Source of the DNA: CAXXOK01 sp963678055
Lineage (GTDB): Bacteria > Bacillota > Clostridia > Christensenellales > Aristaeellaceae
NCBI GenBank assembly: GCA_963678055.1
Contig: OY782679.1
Span: forward strand, 1,674,001 to 1,738,000
Direction: 5' to 3'
Length of the DNA stretch: 64,000 nucleotides
Positions 17,612-26,202 of this stretch are shown piece after piece (positions within the stretch are counted from its first letter, which is position 1; the number at the start of each line of letters is the position of its first letter). The position numbers and the translations under genes were made by a program. The notes below the pieces were generated by a model. It had not been told where the DNA came from. It saw nothing but the letters and a program-made list of their open reading frames with translations, and did not search any database.

Positions 17612-17977
17612 GTGAAAATGACATCCAACGAAATTGCCATTAAAGCCGCTGAAATTCTACACAAGAAAGGCGCGCAGAACATTACGGTGCTTGATGTATC
17701 CAATATGACGGTGGTGACCGAAGCCATGGTCATTGCATCCGGCCGCAATGCACTGCAGGCCAGAGCGCTGGCTGACGATCTGGACGAACAGCTGGAAAAA
17801 TCCGGGATCTCCCCCATCCGTAAAGACGGGCATCCCGGCAGCCGCTGGGTCGTACTGGATTACGGCGCTGTGTTTGTGCATATTTTTCTTCCGCAGGAAC
17901 GCGAATTTTATCATCTTGATAAACTTTGGGAGCAGGAAGACAATCGCCTCCCGCTCCCGTTTGATACCGAAGAATAA
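17612..17977 (+). CDS. rsfS: Ribosomal silencing factor RsfS
   Basis: 121 residues. RsfS (YbeB/Iojap) binds ribosomal protein L14 and blocks subunit joining when nutrients run low. Conserved parts include ITVLDVSNMTVVTEAMVIASG, the DGHPGSRWVVLDYGAVFVHIF block and REFYHLDKLW. GTG 17612 is preferred, since AGGAG lies six bases upstream; ATG 17618 is the alternative. It follows nadD-yqeK by 12 bases and ends three bases before the convergent cell-wall gene. Confidence 0.94.
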   Translation: MKMTSNEIAIKAAEILHKKGAQNITVLDVSNMTVVTEAMVIASGRNALQARALADDLDEQLEKSGISPIRKDGHPGSRWVVLDYGAVFVHIFLPQEREFYHLDKLWEQEDNRLPLPFDTEE

Positions 17978-17980
17978 GTT

Positions 17981-20533
17981 TTACTGTAAGGCCCTGGCTA
18001 CCGTGGCGGTCCATCCCAGGTCAATCGTTTTTTGATGCGAGGTCGCATACGGCCCGATGGCCGCTACCTGTTCTGCTGTGCGCGGGAAGTGGACACACAG
18101 ATGGCCGGGGAAGTTATTTGTCAGGTTGTGATCCACACCATGGGGCGTATTATGTGTGGACGCCATATAGACACTGCCGTTTGAGAACACTACCCACACG
18201 GGTTTGGGTGTCCAGGTCACCGTATTGCCAAAGGCCTTGTTCATTTTTTCGGTGTCTTCGGCTGTGGTGGGATATCCGTCGGCGTGCGCGCCGAAGGAGA
18301 AGAAGGTAACATGCCAGCTAATTCCAGTGTTATAGTCGTAGAGTGTAACATTGGGATATTTTCTTGTCAGGGAACGCACTTCATCATACCAGTTCGCATA
18401 CTTCACGCTTGCGGGGTTAATGCCGCCTGAAATAACAGGTGGCTTCGCTGCCAGGGTTGTATCGCTTTGTTTCTGTGCCTGACTGACCAGCGCGTTCAGC
18501 GTAAGCGAACCCGCGATTCCGTCAGCCGTTAAACGCTGCGCCTTTTGAAATGAGATCAGCGCTAAGCTTGTTAACGGGCCAAACATACCATCCGCATTGC
18601 CGTTCAGGTAACCAAGGGTTTTTAAGTGTTCCTGCATCTGGCGTACAGTACTGGATGCCATTCCCTCTTTTAGAACACGGGAGGTATCCAGTTCAACCGC
18701 CGCACTTACAAAGAGTGCCGTCTGGGTATTGTTACCGGCGATGCCGTCGCGTATCAGGCTGTTTTCACGCTGGAATGCCAGTACTGCGGCCTTGGTTTTC
18801 AGGCCGAATTTCCCGTCTGCACTGCCGCCTAAGTACCCTAGCTCAATCAAACGCGCCTGCATGGTGGTGACTTCCGAACCACTGTCGCCGTAGCGCAGGG
18901 TTTTATATTCGCCTTCTTCAGCATCCGCACTGACGGGGGCCGGTTTGGCTTCATCCGAAAACAGGAGTTTAAGCGTTTCATAGCCTGCTTTACCGTCCGC
19001 CGTCAAGCCGTTGACCGTCTGGAACAGTTTAACAGCGCTTTCGTCTTCTTCAAGGAATACGCCGTCCAGGCGGGAGATATAGTAGCCCAGCTCAAATAGC
19101 TTGTTCTGCATATTCCGTACGGACGATCCCATTGAGCCAATTTCCAAGGTGGTTACACTATCTTCATTAATGACAATCTTTTGTGTCGGTGCCGGTGTGG
19201 GCATGTTACCGTTATAGATGGCGGTATCGGAAAACAAGATCCCGGCGGTCTCACTACCGCAAATACCATCGGCGGTAATAAAGTTATTCTCCTGGAAAGT
19301 TTTCAGCGCTTCATAGGTACCGCTGCCAAACTTACCATCAACCTTGCCGGTATAGTAGCCAAGCGTGTACAGGCGGGATTGGACTAGCGATACATCGCTG
19401 CCACTGTCCCCTCTGCGCACCGTACCGGATGGCGGCTGTAGCGTGGCAGTAGGCACTGGGGACGGTGTAACGATTTCCGACTCCGAGCGGGCCGCTGCGC
19501 TGTACAGAATGGCTTGCACATCTGTTGTGGCAATACCGTCAACCGAAATTCCCATTTTTCTCTGGAATGCTTTCAAGGCTGATGTGGTGGAAGAGCCGAA
19601 TGTACCCGACACCGTTGCCGAATAGTAGCCAAGGGTCTGCAAACGGGTTTGTAACTGCTTGACCAGATCGCCCTTATCGCCACTGCGCAGGGTGATGCCG
19701 TATACCGGAGGAACGATCTTGACTTCCTGGCGGTAGCCGCGATAGTTTTTCGGTTTTCCTTCAAATACCAGGTACAAAAGCGCTGGATCAGCAATGCCGT
19801 CAATCGTCAGGCCGTTTCGTTTTTCAAGCAGCTCAACCGCCGCTTTGGTTGCAGGGCCGAACTTACCGTCGACCGTGGTTTTGTAAAATTTGAGTTCTTT
19901 GAGCGCTTCCTGCAGCGCCGTAACGAATATTCCGCTGTCACCTGCCGTCAGTTGTTCGTATTTTTGGGCTTCCGGGTTGATCGTCGGTTCGGGAATCGGC
20001 GTGGGTGTCGGAATCGGCGACAAAACAAAATTGTCGCTTAGGATATAGCCGGTTTTCCCATTATAGCTAACCTTGGCGTACCGATCGGCACTGATAGAGC
20101 GTACGATAATAATCGCATTATCGGGAATGGTCAGCACTGCGGAAGCCGATGGGCTTGCGGTTTTACGCATAACAGCACTGGCCGTGGTTGCGGTTTGATA
20201 GGGATACTTCGTGACAGCCGAAAGCTGATTGATAATATACTGCGGGTCTTCCAGCAAACTGTCTCCATTGATATATTTCGCAACGGCATAGCCTGTTACG
20301 TTGCCGAACTTCACTTTGTAATACGAGCCGGATTCACCCAGCACCGTAACCGTATCGCCTTCTTTGATATAGGCAAGGATGGTGGATGAGCTTGACGCGT
20401 ATTTACGCAAATTCACGCTGTCCGCCGATGGAATCTCGTACGGATAGGTGATTGCCAAAGCAGGCGCAGTCACCGATATAATAAATATTACACCGCATAC
20501 CAGCGCGATGCTTCTGAGCAAGCGATTTCTCAT
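17981..20533 (-). CDS. Secreted cell-wall protein: two SH3 domains, six peptidoglycan-binding repeats, C-terminal putative catalytic domain
   Basis: 850 residues. A signal peptide (residues 1-27) is followed by two bacterial SH3 domains (about 30-75 and 110-172), a proline-rich linker (PTPTPIPEPT), and six PG_binding_1 repeats of about 70 residues each, recognisable by LxxLGYY...DGxFGxxTxxAL.xFQ...L..DGIAG. The repeats sit at about 190-260, 278-345, 370-437, 458-525, 545-612 and 625-690. The last 140 residues form a separate domain with conserved-looking FGAHADGYPTT, NTPHGVD and FPGHLCVHFPRT segments. I recognise the type from clostridial proteins but no assigned activity; a peptidoglycan-directed enzyme is likely. 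A consensus promoter precedes it, so it is a monocistronic unit. Confidence 0.8.
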   Translation of the reverse strand: MRNRLLRSIALVCGVIFIISVTAPALAITYPYEIPSADSVNLRKYASSSSTILAYIKEGDTVTVLGESGSYYKVKFGNVTGYAVAKYINGDSLLEDPQYIINQLSAVTKYPYQTATTASAVMRKTASPSASAVLTIPDNAIIIVRSISADRYAKVSYNGKTGYILSDNFVLSPIPTPTPIPEPTINPEAQKYEQLTAGDSGIFVTALQEALKELKFYKTTVDGKFGPATKAAVELLEKRNGLTIDGIADPALLYLVFEGKPKNYRGYRQEVKIVPPVYGITLRSGDKGDLVKQLQTRLQTLGYYSATVSGTFGSSTTSALKAFQRKMGISVDGIATTDVQAILYSAAARSESEIVTPSPVPTATLQPPSGTVRRGDSGSDVSLVQSRLYTLGYYTGKVDGKFGSGTYEALKTFQENNFITADGICGSETAGILFSDTAIYNGNMPTPAPTQKIVINEDSVTTLEIGSMGSSVRNMQNKLFELGYYISRLDGVFLEEDESAVKLFQTVNGLTADGKAGYETLKLLFSDEAKPAPVSADAEEGEYKTLRYGDSGSEVTTMQARLIELGYLGGSADGKFGLKTKAAVLAFQRENSLIRDGIAGNNTQTALFVSAAVELDTSRVLKEGMASSTVRQMQEHLKTLGYLNGNADGMFGPLTSLALISFQKAQRLTADGIAGSLTLNALVSQAQKQSDTTLAAKPPVISGGINPASVKYANWYDEVRSLTRKYPNVTLYDYNTGISWHVTFFSFGAHADGYPTTAEDTEKMNKAFGNTVTWTPKPVWVVFSNGSVYMASTHNTPHGVDHNLTNNFPGHLCVHFPRTAEQVAAIGPYATSHQKTIDLGWTATVARALQ

Positions 20534-20584
20534 GCTTATTCCTCCGTAATTCCGGAAATGCAGACGATTCCATTAAACATGTAT

Positions 20585-20613
20585 ATTTTATTAAATTATG
20601 TAAATTATGTCAA
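20585..20613 (-). promoter_or_regulatory. Promoter for the peptidoglycan-binding repeat protein
   Basis: On the minus strand TTGACA (20613-20608), a 17-base AT-rich spacer and TAAAAT (20590-20585), about 50 bases before the start. The surrounding region is unusually AT-rich for this window. Confidence 0.8.
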
Positions 20614-20639
20614 GTATATTTTTAATATTTACGTAATAT

Positions 20640-22394
20640 TTAATCCGTGAGCGCTTGCCCGTCCAGCAAACGATGAATGAGCTGCTCCACATAGCGCTGT
20701 GCGAATTGCGAATCCTGCAATATTTCGTCCTGTGAACGTACCTGATCCCCCATCAGCGCGGTAAACTGGCTGACCTTGAGGCCAAGGGCATCCTGCATGT
20801 CCTGATCGCTTCCGCCCTTGGATACCAGGTAGTAGCACAGAATGCTGTCCTTCTGCCCCATGCGGTGTGCCCTATCCTCCGCCTGGCTGTGTACGGCGGG
20901 TGACCAATCCAGCTCGCCAAACACCACGCAGGTCGCCTGCTGTAGGTTGAGTCCCGAAGCTGATCGCAGGGATATACAGCACAGGTTTGTTTTCCCGTTC
21001 ATAAAGCGGTCCAGCGAGCCTTCCTTCTGCTTTTGTGTTTCGCGGCCTGTAATAAACGCAGGCGAATATGAATGCAAATCCTTTTTATAGCTGTCCATCA
21101 CCTGATGGTGATGTGCAAACAGCAGTACTTTTTCTCCGCCATCGAGCAAAGCGCGCACAAACTGGGCAACAAACGGCGCTTTGGCGATACCCGTCGCCTG
21201 CCGCTCCCCCTGCTCGATTTCCATTTTCAAGATGGAGCGCTGCGAGCCGGATAATTCCCCATCGTCTCTAAGCTGCATCACCTTTTGCGTGATGGGTTCC
21301 ATCAGCTTTTGGTACATGGCATGGTTTGACTCTATCGTCATCACCAGGCGGCGTTTGGGCGGCAGATCATTGAGTACATCCTGCTTGGTACGCCGCAGCA
21401 TGATGCCCTCCCGCCGCAGGTAATCGCCAAGGAGCTCAGGTTTGGCAACAATCTGATTTCCGTACCCGTAGCACCATTCGCGGGTGAAGCTTTCGTAGTT
21501 CCCTAAAAAGTGAAAATCAAGAATATTGATGACGTTCCATATTTCTGCACCCCGATTATAAATCGGCGTACCGCTGAGCCCTACAACCCGCTTGGCTTGA
21601 TCTGCCAGCAGGCTTGCAGCGGAATACTTTTCCGTGCCGCTGTGGCGCAGTTCCTGAATTTCATCAAAAATCACATTGTCAAACGCTGCATCCTGCAAAT
21701 ATTGCTTCCAACCGCGCAGCAGCAGATAGTGCATCAGGTAGATATCCGCCTGCGGCAGGGTATACGGCTTTAAGCCTTTGACCACATGCACCGTAAGCGG
21801 CTTGCCGTCGTCCTTTTGCACAAAGCGGGCGATTTCGTTTTCCCAGTTGGACATCAGATGCGCGGGCGCAACCACAATCGCAGGATAGGCAGAAACATGG
21901 GACAGCAGCGCCAGCGTCTGCACGGTTTTGCCTAGCCCCATCTCGTCAGCCAGCAAGCAGCGGTCCGTGCGCAGCAGAAAGGCAAGCCCCTCCTCCTGAA
22001 ACGGCGTCAGCGTTCCCCGAAAGTTGATCTTGTCCGGTTTAATACGTGCAGGTGTCCGCAGCGCGGCCTGGCGCATGCGCACATACTCTCTGGCCTGTTC
22101 CAGCGCTTCGGTCCAGCGTTTTTGGTCGCGCTCTGCAACAACCAGCGGGTATCGCATCATGAGCCAGTTTAAATCCGCAATCAGCCTTCGGTGCGCGGTA
22201 AAGCGCGCCTCTCCCCTGCGGCGCGATACCGTGCCGGGAAACAGGCGCTTACATAGCTCGGTGACATTGGGATCGGCCTTAATCACCCAGCATTTACTTC
22301 TGCGGTTGTAGCTTACGCTGCCGTAGGTTTGCTCTCCATCCACCTGAGTTCCGTCCATACGCAGATACGGCGGTAAATCGTGGGTTTTCTTCAT
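20640..22394 (-). CDS. SNF2-family DNA helicase/translocase
   Basis: 584 residues from ATG 22394, which overlaps the nuclease stop (ATGA). The helicase core has Walker A LLADEMGLGKTVQTLALL, IVVAPAHLMSNWENEI (motif Ia), a DEIQ box in NVIFDEIQELRHS in place of DEAH, VVGLSGTPIYNRG (motif III), and the C-terminal RecA-like lobe with LRSASGLNLQQA and AEDRAHRMGQ (motifs V and VI). The first 110 residues are a small separate region of the type found in SMARCAL1-like and phage SNF2 proteins. It forms a pair with the nuclease gene upstream and lies in the folT-nth-obg-yhbY transcript. A role in DNA repair or defence is inferred only. Confidence 0.85.
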   Translation of the reverse strand: MKKTHDLPPYLRMDGTQVDGEQTYGSVSYNRRSKCWVIKADPNVTELCKRLFPGTVSRRRGEARFTAHRRLIADLNWLMMRYPLVVAERDQKRWTEALEQAREYVRMRQAALRTPARIKPDKINFRGTLTPFQEEGLAFLLRTDRCLLADEMGLGKTVQTLALLSHVSAYPAIVVAPAHLMSNWENEIARFVQKDDGKPLTVHVVKGLKPYTLPQADIYLMHYLLLRGWKQYLQDAAFDNVIFDEIQELRHSGTEKYSAASLLADQAKRVVGLSGTPIYNRGAEIWNVINILDFHFLGNYESFTREWCYGYGNQIVAKPELLGDYLRREGIMLRRTKQDVLNDLPPKRRLVMTIESNHAMYQKLMEPITQKVMQLRDDGELSGSQRSILKMEIEQGERQATGIAKAPFVAQFVRALLDGGEKVLLFAHHHQVMDSYKKDLHSYSPAFITGRETQKQKEGSLDRFMNGKTNLCCISLRSASGLNLQQATCVVFGELDWSPAVHSQAEDRAHRMGQKDSILCYYLVSKGGSDQDMQDALGLKVSQFTALMGDQVRSQDEILQDSQFAQRYVEQLIHRLLDGQALTD

Positions 22395-22753
22395 GGCAGG
22401 CTGACCCCCCATAGCTGCGACAATACCAGCTGCTGCGTTTGCTTACCGGCGATAGTCTCGGGCAGCTTCACGCTATGCCAGCTGACGACAATCAGGCTGT
22501 CCAGCTGGTCGCTTGCCAGATAACGGGACAATTGCGCAATCAAACGCTTGGCGTTGGGTTTTCCTTTTTTGATTTCGATACCGACCCTGCCCGCCAGATA
22601 ATCAATGCGGCAGCCTTTATTCAGCTTGGCTTCATGAACAAATGGAATATTGCGTGCCAAAAGCGCCTGCTCAACGTGCCGATGGATATCCATCTCGTAG
22701 AGTGCATACGGAAGCCGTATCTCCCTAAGCGCGCTCAGCACCACATCGGTCAC
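22391..22753 (-). CDS. Small PD-(D/E)XK nuclease
   Basis: 120 residues. The central part, CRIDYLAGRVGIEIKKGKP, carries the PD-(D/E)XK signature: an aspartate (ID), then E-I-K in a following strand, with an upstream E in HEAKLNKG. The size and fold order match single-domain nucleases of the VRR-NUC or restriction-like type. It overlaps the SNF2 helicase gene by four bases, which implies a joint function. It lies 28 bases after yhbY on the same strand. No methyltransferase is nearby, so a classical restriction system is unlikely. Confidence 0.65.
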   Translation of the reverse strand: MTDVVLSALREIRLPYALYEMDIHRHVEQALLARNIPFVHEAKLNKGCRIDYLAGRVGIEIKKGKPNAKRLIAQLSRYLASDQLDSLIVVSWHSVKLPETIAGKQTQQLVLSQLWGVSLP

Positions 22754-22781
22754 GATTCAACCGCCTTCCCACTTTGTATTC

Positions 22782-23066
22782 TTACAAATCGATTTTCTTG
22801 TTTGAATTGCTTTCCCGGTAAATCACAAACCGGCGGCCGATGGTCTGCACCGGTTCGGCGTTGGTTTTCTCACACAGGAGCGCGCTGGCTTCCTTTGCGC
22901 TAAGCTCGCTGCTTTGCTGCACAGCGCACTTAATCAGCTCGCGTGCTTCCAGCGCGTCGTACGCTTCTTTCAGCGTGGCATCGGTTATGCCATCCTTACC
23001 GATGAATAATATCGTTTCCAGTCCGTTTGCCATGGAACGCAGGACTGCTCTTTGTTTACCTGTCAT
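22782..23066 (-). CDS. yhbY: YhbY family RNA-binding protein (CRM domain)
   Basis: 94 residues. The CRM domain of YhbY binds pre-50S particles. Seen are KQRAVLRSMANGLETILFIGKDG, the basic DALEARELIKCAV helix-strand unit and QTIGRRFVIYR at the end. It follows obg by nine bases, a frequent Firmicutes arrangement, with AGGAG upstream of ATG 23066. Confidence 0.93.
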   Translation of the reverse strand: MTGKQRAVLRSMANGLETILFIGKDGITDATLKEAYDALEARELIKCAVQQSSELSAKEASALLCEKTNAEPVQTIGRRFVIYRESNSNKKIDL

Positions 23067-23075
23067 ACTCTACTC

Positions 23076-24341
23076 CTAATCAATGAAGTCAAACTCCATA
23101 TTGTCGATACGCACGGTACTGCCTTCGCTCGCGCCGGCCTCTCGCAGTGCATCGATGATGCCGCGTTCGCGCAGGGTGCGGTGGAACCAGTTCATGCTTT
23201 CTCCGTCGTCGAAATTCACACTATCGAGAATATACTCAATCATCGTACCGGATACGACGAACACTTCGCCGTCTCTGGTGATTTCAAACTTATTGCGCTG
23301 CGGCAGTTCCAAGGCCTCGGTTTCGAGGTAGGTCATGGGCGGGGGCAGCTCTTTAAGCAGCTTGATGACCTCGTTTAAAATCGGTTCAAAGCCCTTGTGC
23401 GTCGCCGCACTGATGGGATACGCCTGATAGCCCATGGAATCGAAGGTTTTGACCAGCGCATCAATCGTTTCCTGATCGGGGATCAGGTCGCATTTATTGA
23501 GAACAATCAGCTGCGGCCTGCCCACAGGCTCGCCATAGGCTGTCAGCTCACGGTTGATGGTTTGAAAGTCCTCTACCGGGTCTCTACCTTCGCTGCCGGA
23601 TGCATCCAGCACGTGCAAAAGCAAGCGCGTGCGCTCGACATGGCGAAGGAATTCATGCCCAAGGCCGATACCCTCGCTCGCGCCTTCGACCAATCCAGGG
23701 ATATCCGCCATAACAAAGCTGCTATCGTGCCATTTCACGATGCCCAGATTGGGCGATAATGTCGTGAAGTGGTAATTGGCAATCTTGGGCTTAGCCGCCG
23801 TCACGGATGCCAGCAAGGTGGACTTGCCCACATTGGGGAAGCCGACCAGGCCCACATCTGCAATGGTTTTCAGTTCCAACCGAACTTCCACGATTTCGGT
23901 TTTAAAGCCGGGCTTGGCAAAGTTTGGCGCTTGCCGGGTCGGTGTGGCAAAGCGTGCGTTGCCGTGGCCGCCATGTCCGCCTTTAAACAGAATCTTTTTC
24001 ATGCCCGGCGTATTCATATCAGCCAGGACGGCATCGTCAGCCGTACGGATAAACACCGTACCGACCGGTACCTTGATAATCAGGTCTTCCCCGTTTTTAC
24101 CGGTGCAATGCCCTGAGCTGCCGTCTCCGCCGTTTTCGGCGAAATACTTGCCCGTATAGCGGAAGTCCAGCAACGTGTTCATGTTATCGTCGGCAATAAG
24201 CACGATATTACCGCCTGCGCCTCCGTCTCCGCCATCCGGCCCGCCGTTGGATATGTATTTTTCTCGGTGGAAGGACACGCAGCCGTTTCCGCCATTGCCT
24301 GCCTTTACCTTAATGGTTACACGATCGACAAATGATGCCAT
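23076..24341 (-). CDS. obg: GTPase Obg/CgtA
   Basis: 421 residues. Obg is an essential GTPase in 50S ribosome assembly and stress signalling. The glycine-rich N-terminal Obg fold (VKAGNGGNGCVSFHREK, GGDGGAGGNI), the G domain (GFPNVGKSTLL, DIPGLVEGA, NKCDLI) and a C-terminal OCT domain (about 340-421) are all present. The usual upstream neighbours rplU-ysxB-rpmA are absent here; instead nth and folT precede it. Confidence 0.96.
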   Translation of the reverse strand: MASFVDRVTIKVKAGNGGNGCVSFHREKYISNGGPDGGDGGAGGNIVLIADDNMNTLLDFRYTGKYFAENGGDGSSGHCTGKNGEDLIIKVPVGTVFIRTADDAVLADMNTPGMKKILFKGGHGGHGNARFATPTRQAPNFAKPGFKTEIVEVRLELKTIADVGLVGFPNVGKSTLLASVTAAKPKIANYHFTTLSPNLGIVKWHDSSFVMADIPGLVEGASEGIGLGHEFLRHVERTRLLLHVLDASGSEGRDPVEDFQTINRELTAYGEPVGRPQLIVLNKCDLIPDQETIDALVKTFDSMGYQAYPISAATHKGFEPILNEVIKLLKELPPPMTYLETEALELPQRNKFEITRDGEVFVVSGTMIEYILDSVNFDDGESMNWFHRTLRERGIIDALREAGASEGSTVRIDNMEFDFID

Positions 24342-24349
24342 AAGCCCTC

Positions 24350-24976
24350 TCAGTTGTTGTTTAAATAGTTACAGTACGGCGCAATGGCACAATCCTCGCA
24401 ATTTGGTTTGCGCGCCTTGCAAACCCGCCTGCCGTGATAGATCAGCCAGTGATGTGCTTCAATCCAGTCCTCTTTGGGAATCACTTGCATGAGCTGGCGT
24501 TCTGTTTCTTCCACATTTTTGGCATTGGCCAGACCAATACGGTTGCTGACACGGAATACATGGGTATCCACAGCAATGGTTGGAACGTGAAAGGCATTTG
24601 CCAGCACTACGTTTGCGGTTTTCCGGCCTACGCCGGGCAACGTAACCAGGTCCTCCATGGTTCCGGGTATCTGTCCGCCATAGCGCAGCATGATCTGCTT
24701 TGATGACTCCACAATGTTACTTGCTTTGCTTTTAAAACCGCAGCTTCGCACAATCCGAAATACATCGTCCACCTTGGCCCCAGCCAGTGACTCCACATCG
24801 GGGTACTTGGAAAACAGTTCCGGCGTGACTTTGTTCACCTGCACATCCGTACTCTGCGCTGATAGCATAACGGAAATCAGCGTTTCGTAGGGATTGCTGA
24901 AATGCAGTTCCGGTTTGGCATCCGGGTACAAATCCCTGAAAATCTCCAGCACCGTGTGAATGTTATTTTGTTTCAT
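24350..24976 (-). CDS. nth: Endonuclease III
   Basis: 208 residues. This DNA glycosylase/AP lyase removes oxidised pyrimidines. The helix-hairpin-helix LPGVGRKTANVVL with its catalytic lysine, the following catalytic aspartate in VDTHVFRV, and the C-terminal [4Fe-4S] motif C-x6-C-x2-C-x5-C (CKARKPNCEDCAIAPYC) are complete. The start overlaps the stop of folT by four bases (ATGA). Confidence 0.95.
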   Translation of the reverse strand: MKQNNIHTVLEIFRDLYPDAKPELHFSNPYETLISVMLSAQSTDVQVNKVTPELFSKYPDVESLAGAKVDDVFRIVRSCGFKSKASNIVESSKQIMLRYGGQIPGTMEDLVTLPGVGRKTANVVLANAFHVPTIAVDTHVFRVSNRIGLANAKNVEETERQLMQVIPKEDWIEAHHWLIYHGRRVCKARKPNCEDCAIAPYCNYLNNN

Positions 24977-25557
24977 GGCTTTTCCATAATGTTCTTTCGA
25001 ACTTCATCGGGCAGCAGCATGCGCGGCAACCGTTTCATCTGCGAACAGATAATGGTGATAACCACCGCAAAGATCGGGATTTCAATCGCGTAGAACGGCA
25101 GGCGGCCAACCAGTATCAGCCAGTAGCCTTTTTGGATGAAAAATGTCAGCCAGTAGGAGTTGAGCAATGCATAGATAACCGCCGCGATGATTGACGCCAT
25201 AATCGCACGAATCAGCAAGCCGCCAACTCTCTTTTTACAGCAGCGATCCGCCCATTTGAAATACCGGGGATGCAGTACAAACCCGTACACAATACCTGCC
25301 AGCGCTGCTGTGACCGTGAACCCCGGAAAATACGCACCGGTGCCAAACAACAGTGTACCGATCATATCGCCAAACGCCGCAACCAGCAGACCGCCCGCAG
25401 GCCCAAACAAATAACCGCCAACGGCGATGGGCAAAAAACCGAAGTTCATCTGCTTGGTCAGCATGGCAATTTGAACCAGGTTACCAAGCACCACTTGCAG
25501 GGCAATCAAAGCGCCGATATAGGCAATATTGACCAGCAAAAACCGATTGTTTTTCAT
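24973..25557 (-). CDS. folT: ECF transporter S component, FolT family (folate)
   Basis: 194 residues with about six membrane segments. The segments MNFGFLPIAVGGYLFGP, GGLLVAAFGDMIGTLLF and GAYFPGFTVTAALAGIVYG match the FolT pattern for folate uptake through an ECF transporter. A good promoter lies 53 bases upstream, and AGGAG precedes the start. It is the first gene of the folT-nth-obg-yhbY-nuclease-helicase group. No THF riboswitch is obvious in the short leader. Confidence 0.82.
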   Translation of the reverse strand: MKNNRFLLVNIAYIGALIALQVVLGNLVQIAMLTKQMNFGFLPIAVGGYLFGPAGGLLVAAFGDMIGTLLFGTGAYFPGFTVTAALAGIVYGFVLHPRYFKWADRCCKKRVGGLLIRAIMASIIAAVIYALLNSYWLTFFIQKGYWLILVGRLPFYAIEIPIFAVVITIICSQMKRLPRMLLPDEVRKNIMEKP

Positions 25558-25609
25558 AGCCTTACGCTCCTAAACGGGTGGTCGAAAACAGGAAACATAA
25601 ATCGAATGT

Positions 25610-25638
25610 ATTGTACAGGAAGCGGCGGGCTAACGCAA
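25610..25638 (-). promoter_or_regulatory. Promoter of the folT-nth-obg group
   Basis: On the minus strand TTGCGT (25638-25633), a 17-base spacer and TACAAT (25615-25610). The leader to the folT ATG is about 50 bases. Confidence 0.65.
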
Positions 25639-25647
25639 GCAATAGTA

Positions 25648-26202
25648 TTACTGATTGCCTGTAAGCGCGGCATATGGTACAGGCGGCTTAGGGTTGTCCG
25701 GTTGCATGCCGAGGGTTTTCTGCATCCACACCACGTCCAACCACTCGCCGTTTTTATGCCCCATGCGCTTAAAGCGGCCAACCTCTTCAAAGCCCATGTT
25801 CAAATGCATTTGCTGGCTGGGTTGGTTGCTTGCCGTGATTACGCCAAACACCGTTTGTATGCCCATAGTCTGGAGCGTGTCCAGCAGTTGCTGGTATAGC
25901 AGCCGGCCCAGTCCCCTGCGTTTTGGCGCTTCGGGAGACAGGTACACCGTTCCCTCCGCCGTCCACTGGTAGGCCTCATGCGGGCGTATCTGCCCGGCGT
26001 AGGCAAAGCCGCAGGCCACGCCGTCCGCTTCCAGAATGAAAAAGGGGTAGCGCGTAAGCGTATGCTCGATTTTCTCCCCATAAGCTTCCACAGACGGGTT
26101 CACCGTGGTAAAGGTCACGTTGGTATGTTCTACATAGTAACCATATACATCGTGCACAAACTGTGCATCCGCCCGATTGGCCTTTCGGATCGCGATCTCC
26201 AT
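25648..26202 (-). CDS. GNAT acetyltransferase, phosphinothricin acetyltransferase-like
   Basis: 184 residues with a single GNAT domain. It begins EIAIRKANRADAQFVHDVYGYYV and continues with NVTFTTVNPS, the acetyl-CoA loop in PKRRGLGRLLYQQLL, TASNQPSQQMHLNMGFEEVG and a final LDVVWMQKTL. This order is typical of the Pat/Bar/YncA group that acetylates methionine derivatives or small toxins. The actual substrate is unknown. ATG 26202 follows the rqcH stop directly, with GGGAGG inside the end of rqcH, so the two are cotranscribed. Confidence 0.85.
   Translation of the reverse strand: MEIAIRKANRADAQFVHDVYGYYVEHTNVTFTTVNPSVEAYGEKIEHTLTRYPFFILEADGVACGFAYAGQIRPHEAYQWTAEGTVYLSPEAPKRRGLGRLLYQQLLDTLQTMGIQTVFGVITASNQPSQQMHLNMGFEEVGRFKRMGHKNGEWLDVVWMQKTLGMQPDNPKPPVPYAALTGNQ

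Noticed and set aside
22391..22753. Small nuclease as part of a restriction-modification system
   Set aside because: No methyltransferase or specificity gene is near, and the overlap with an SNF2 helicase points to another kind of module.
25558..25647. THF riboswitch before folT
   Set aside because: The leader after the promoter is only about 50 bases and lacks the conserved pieces of that riboswitch.
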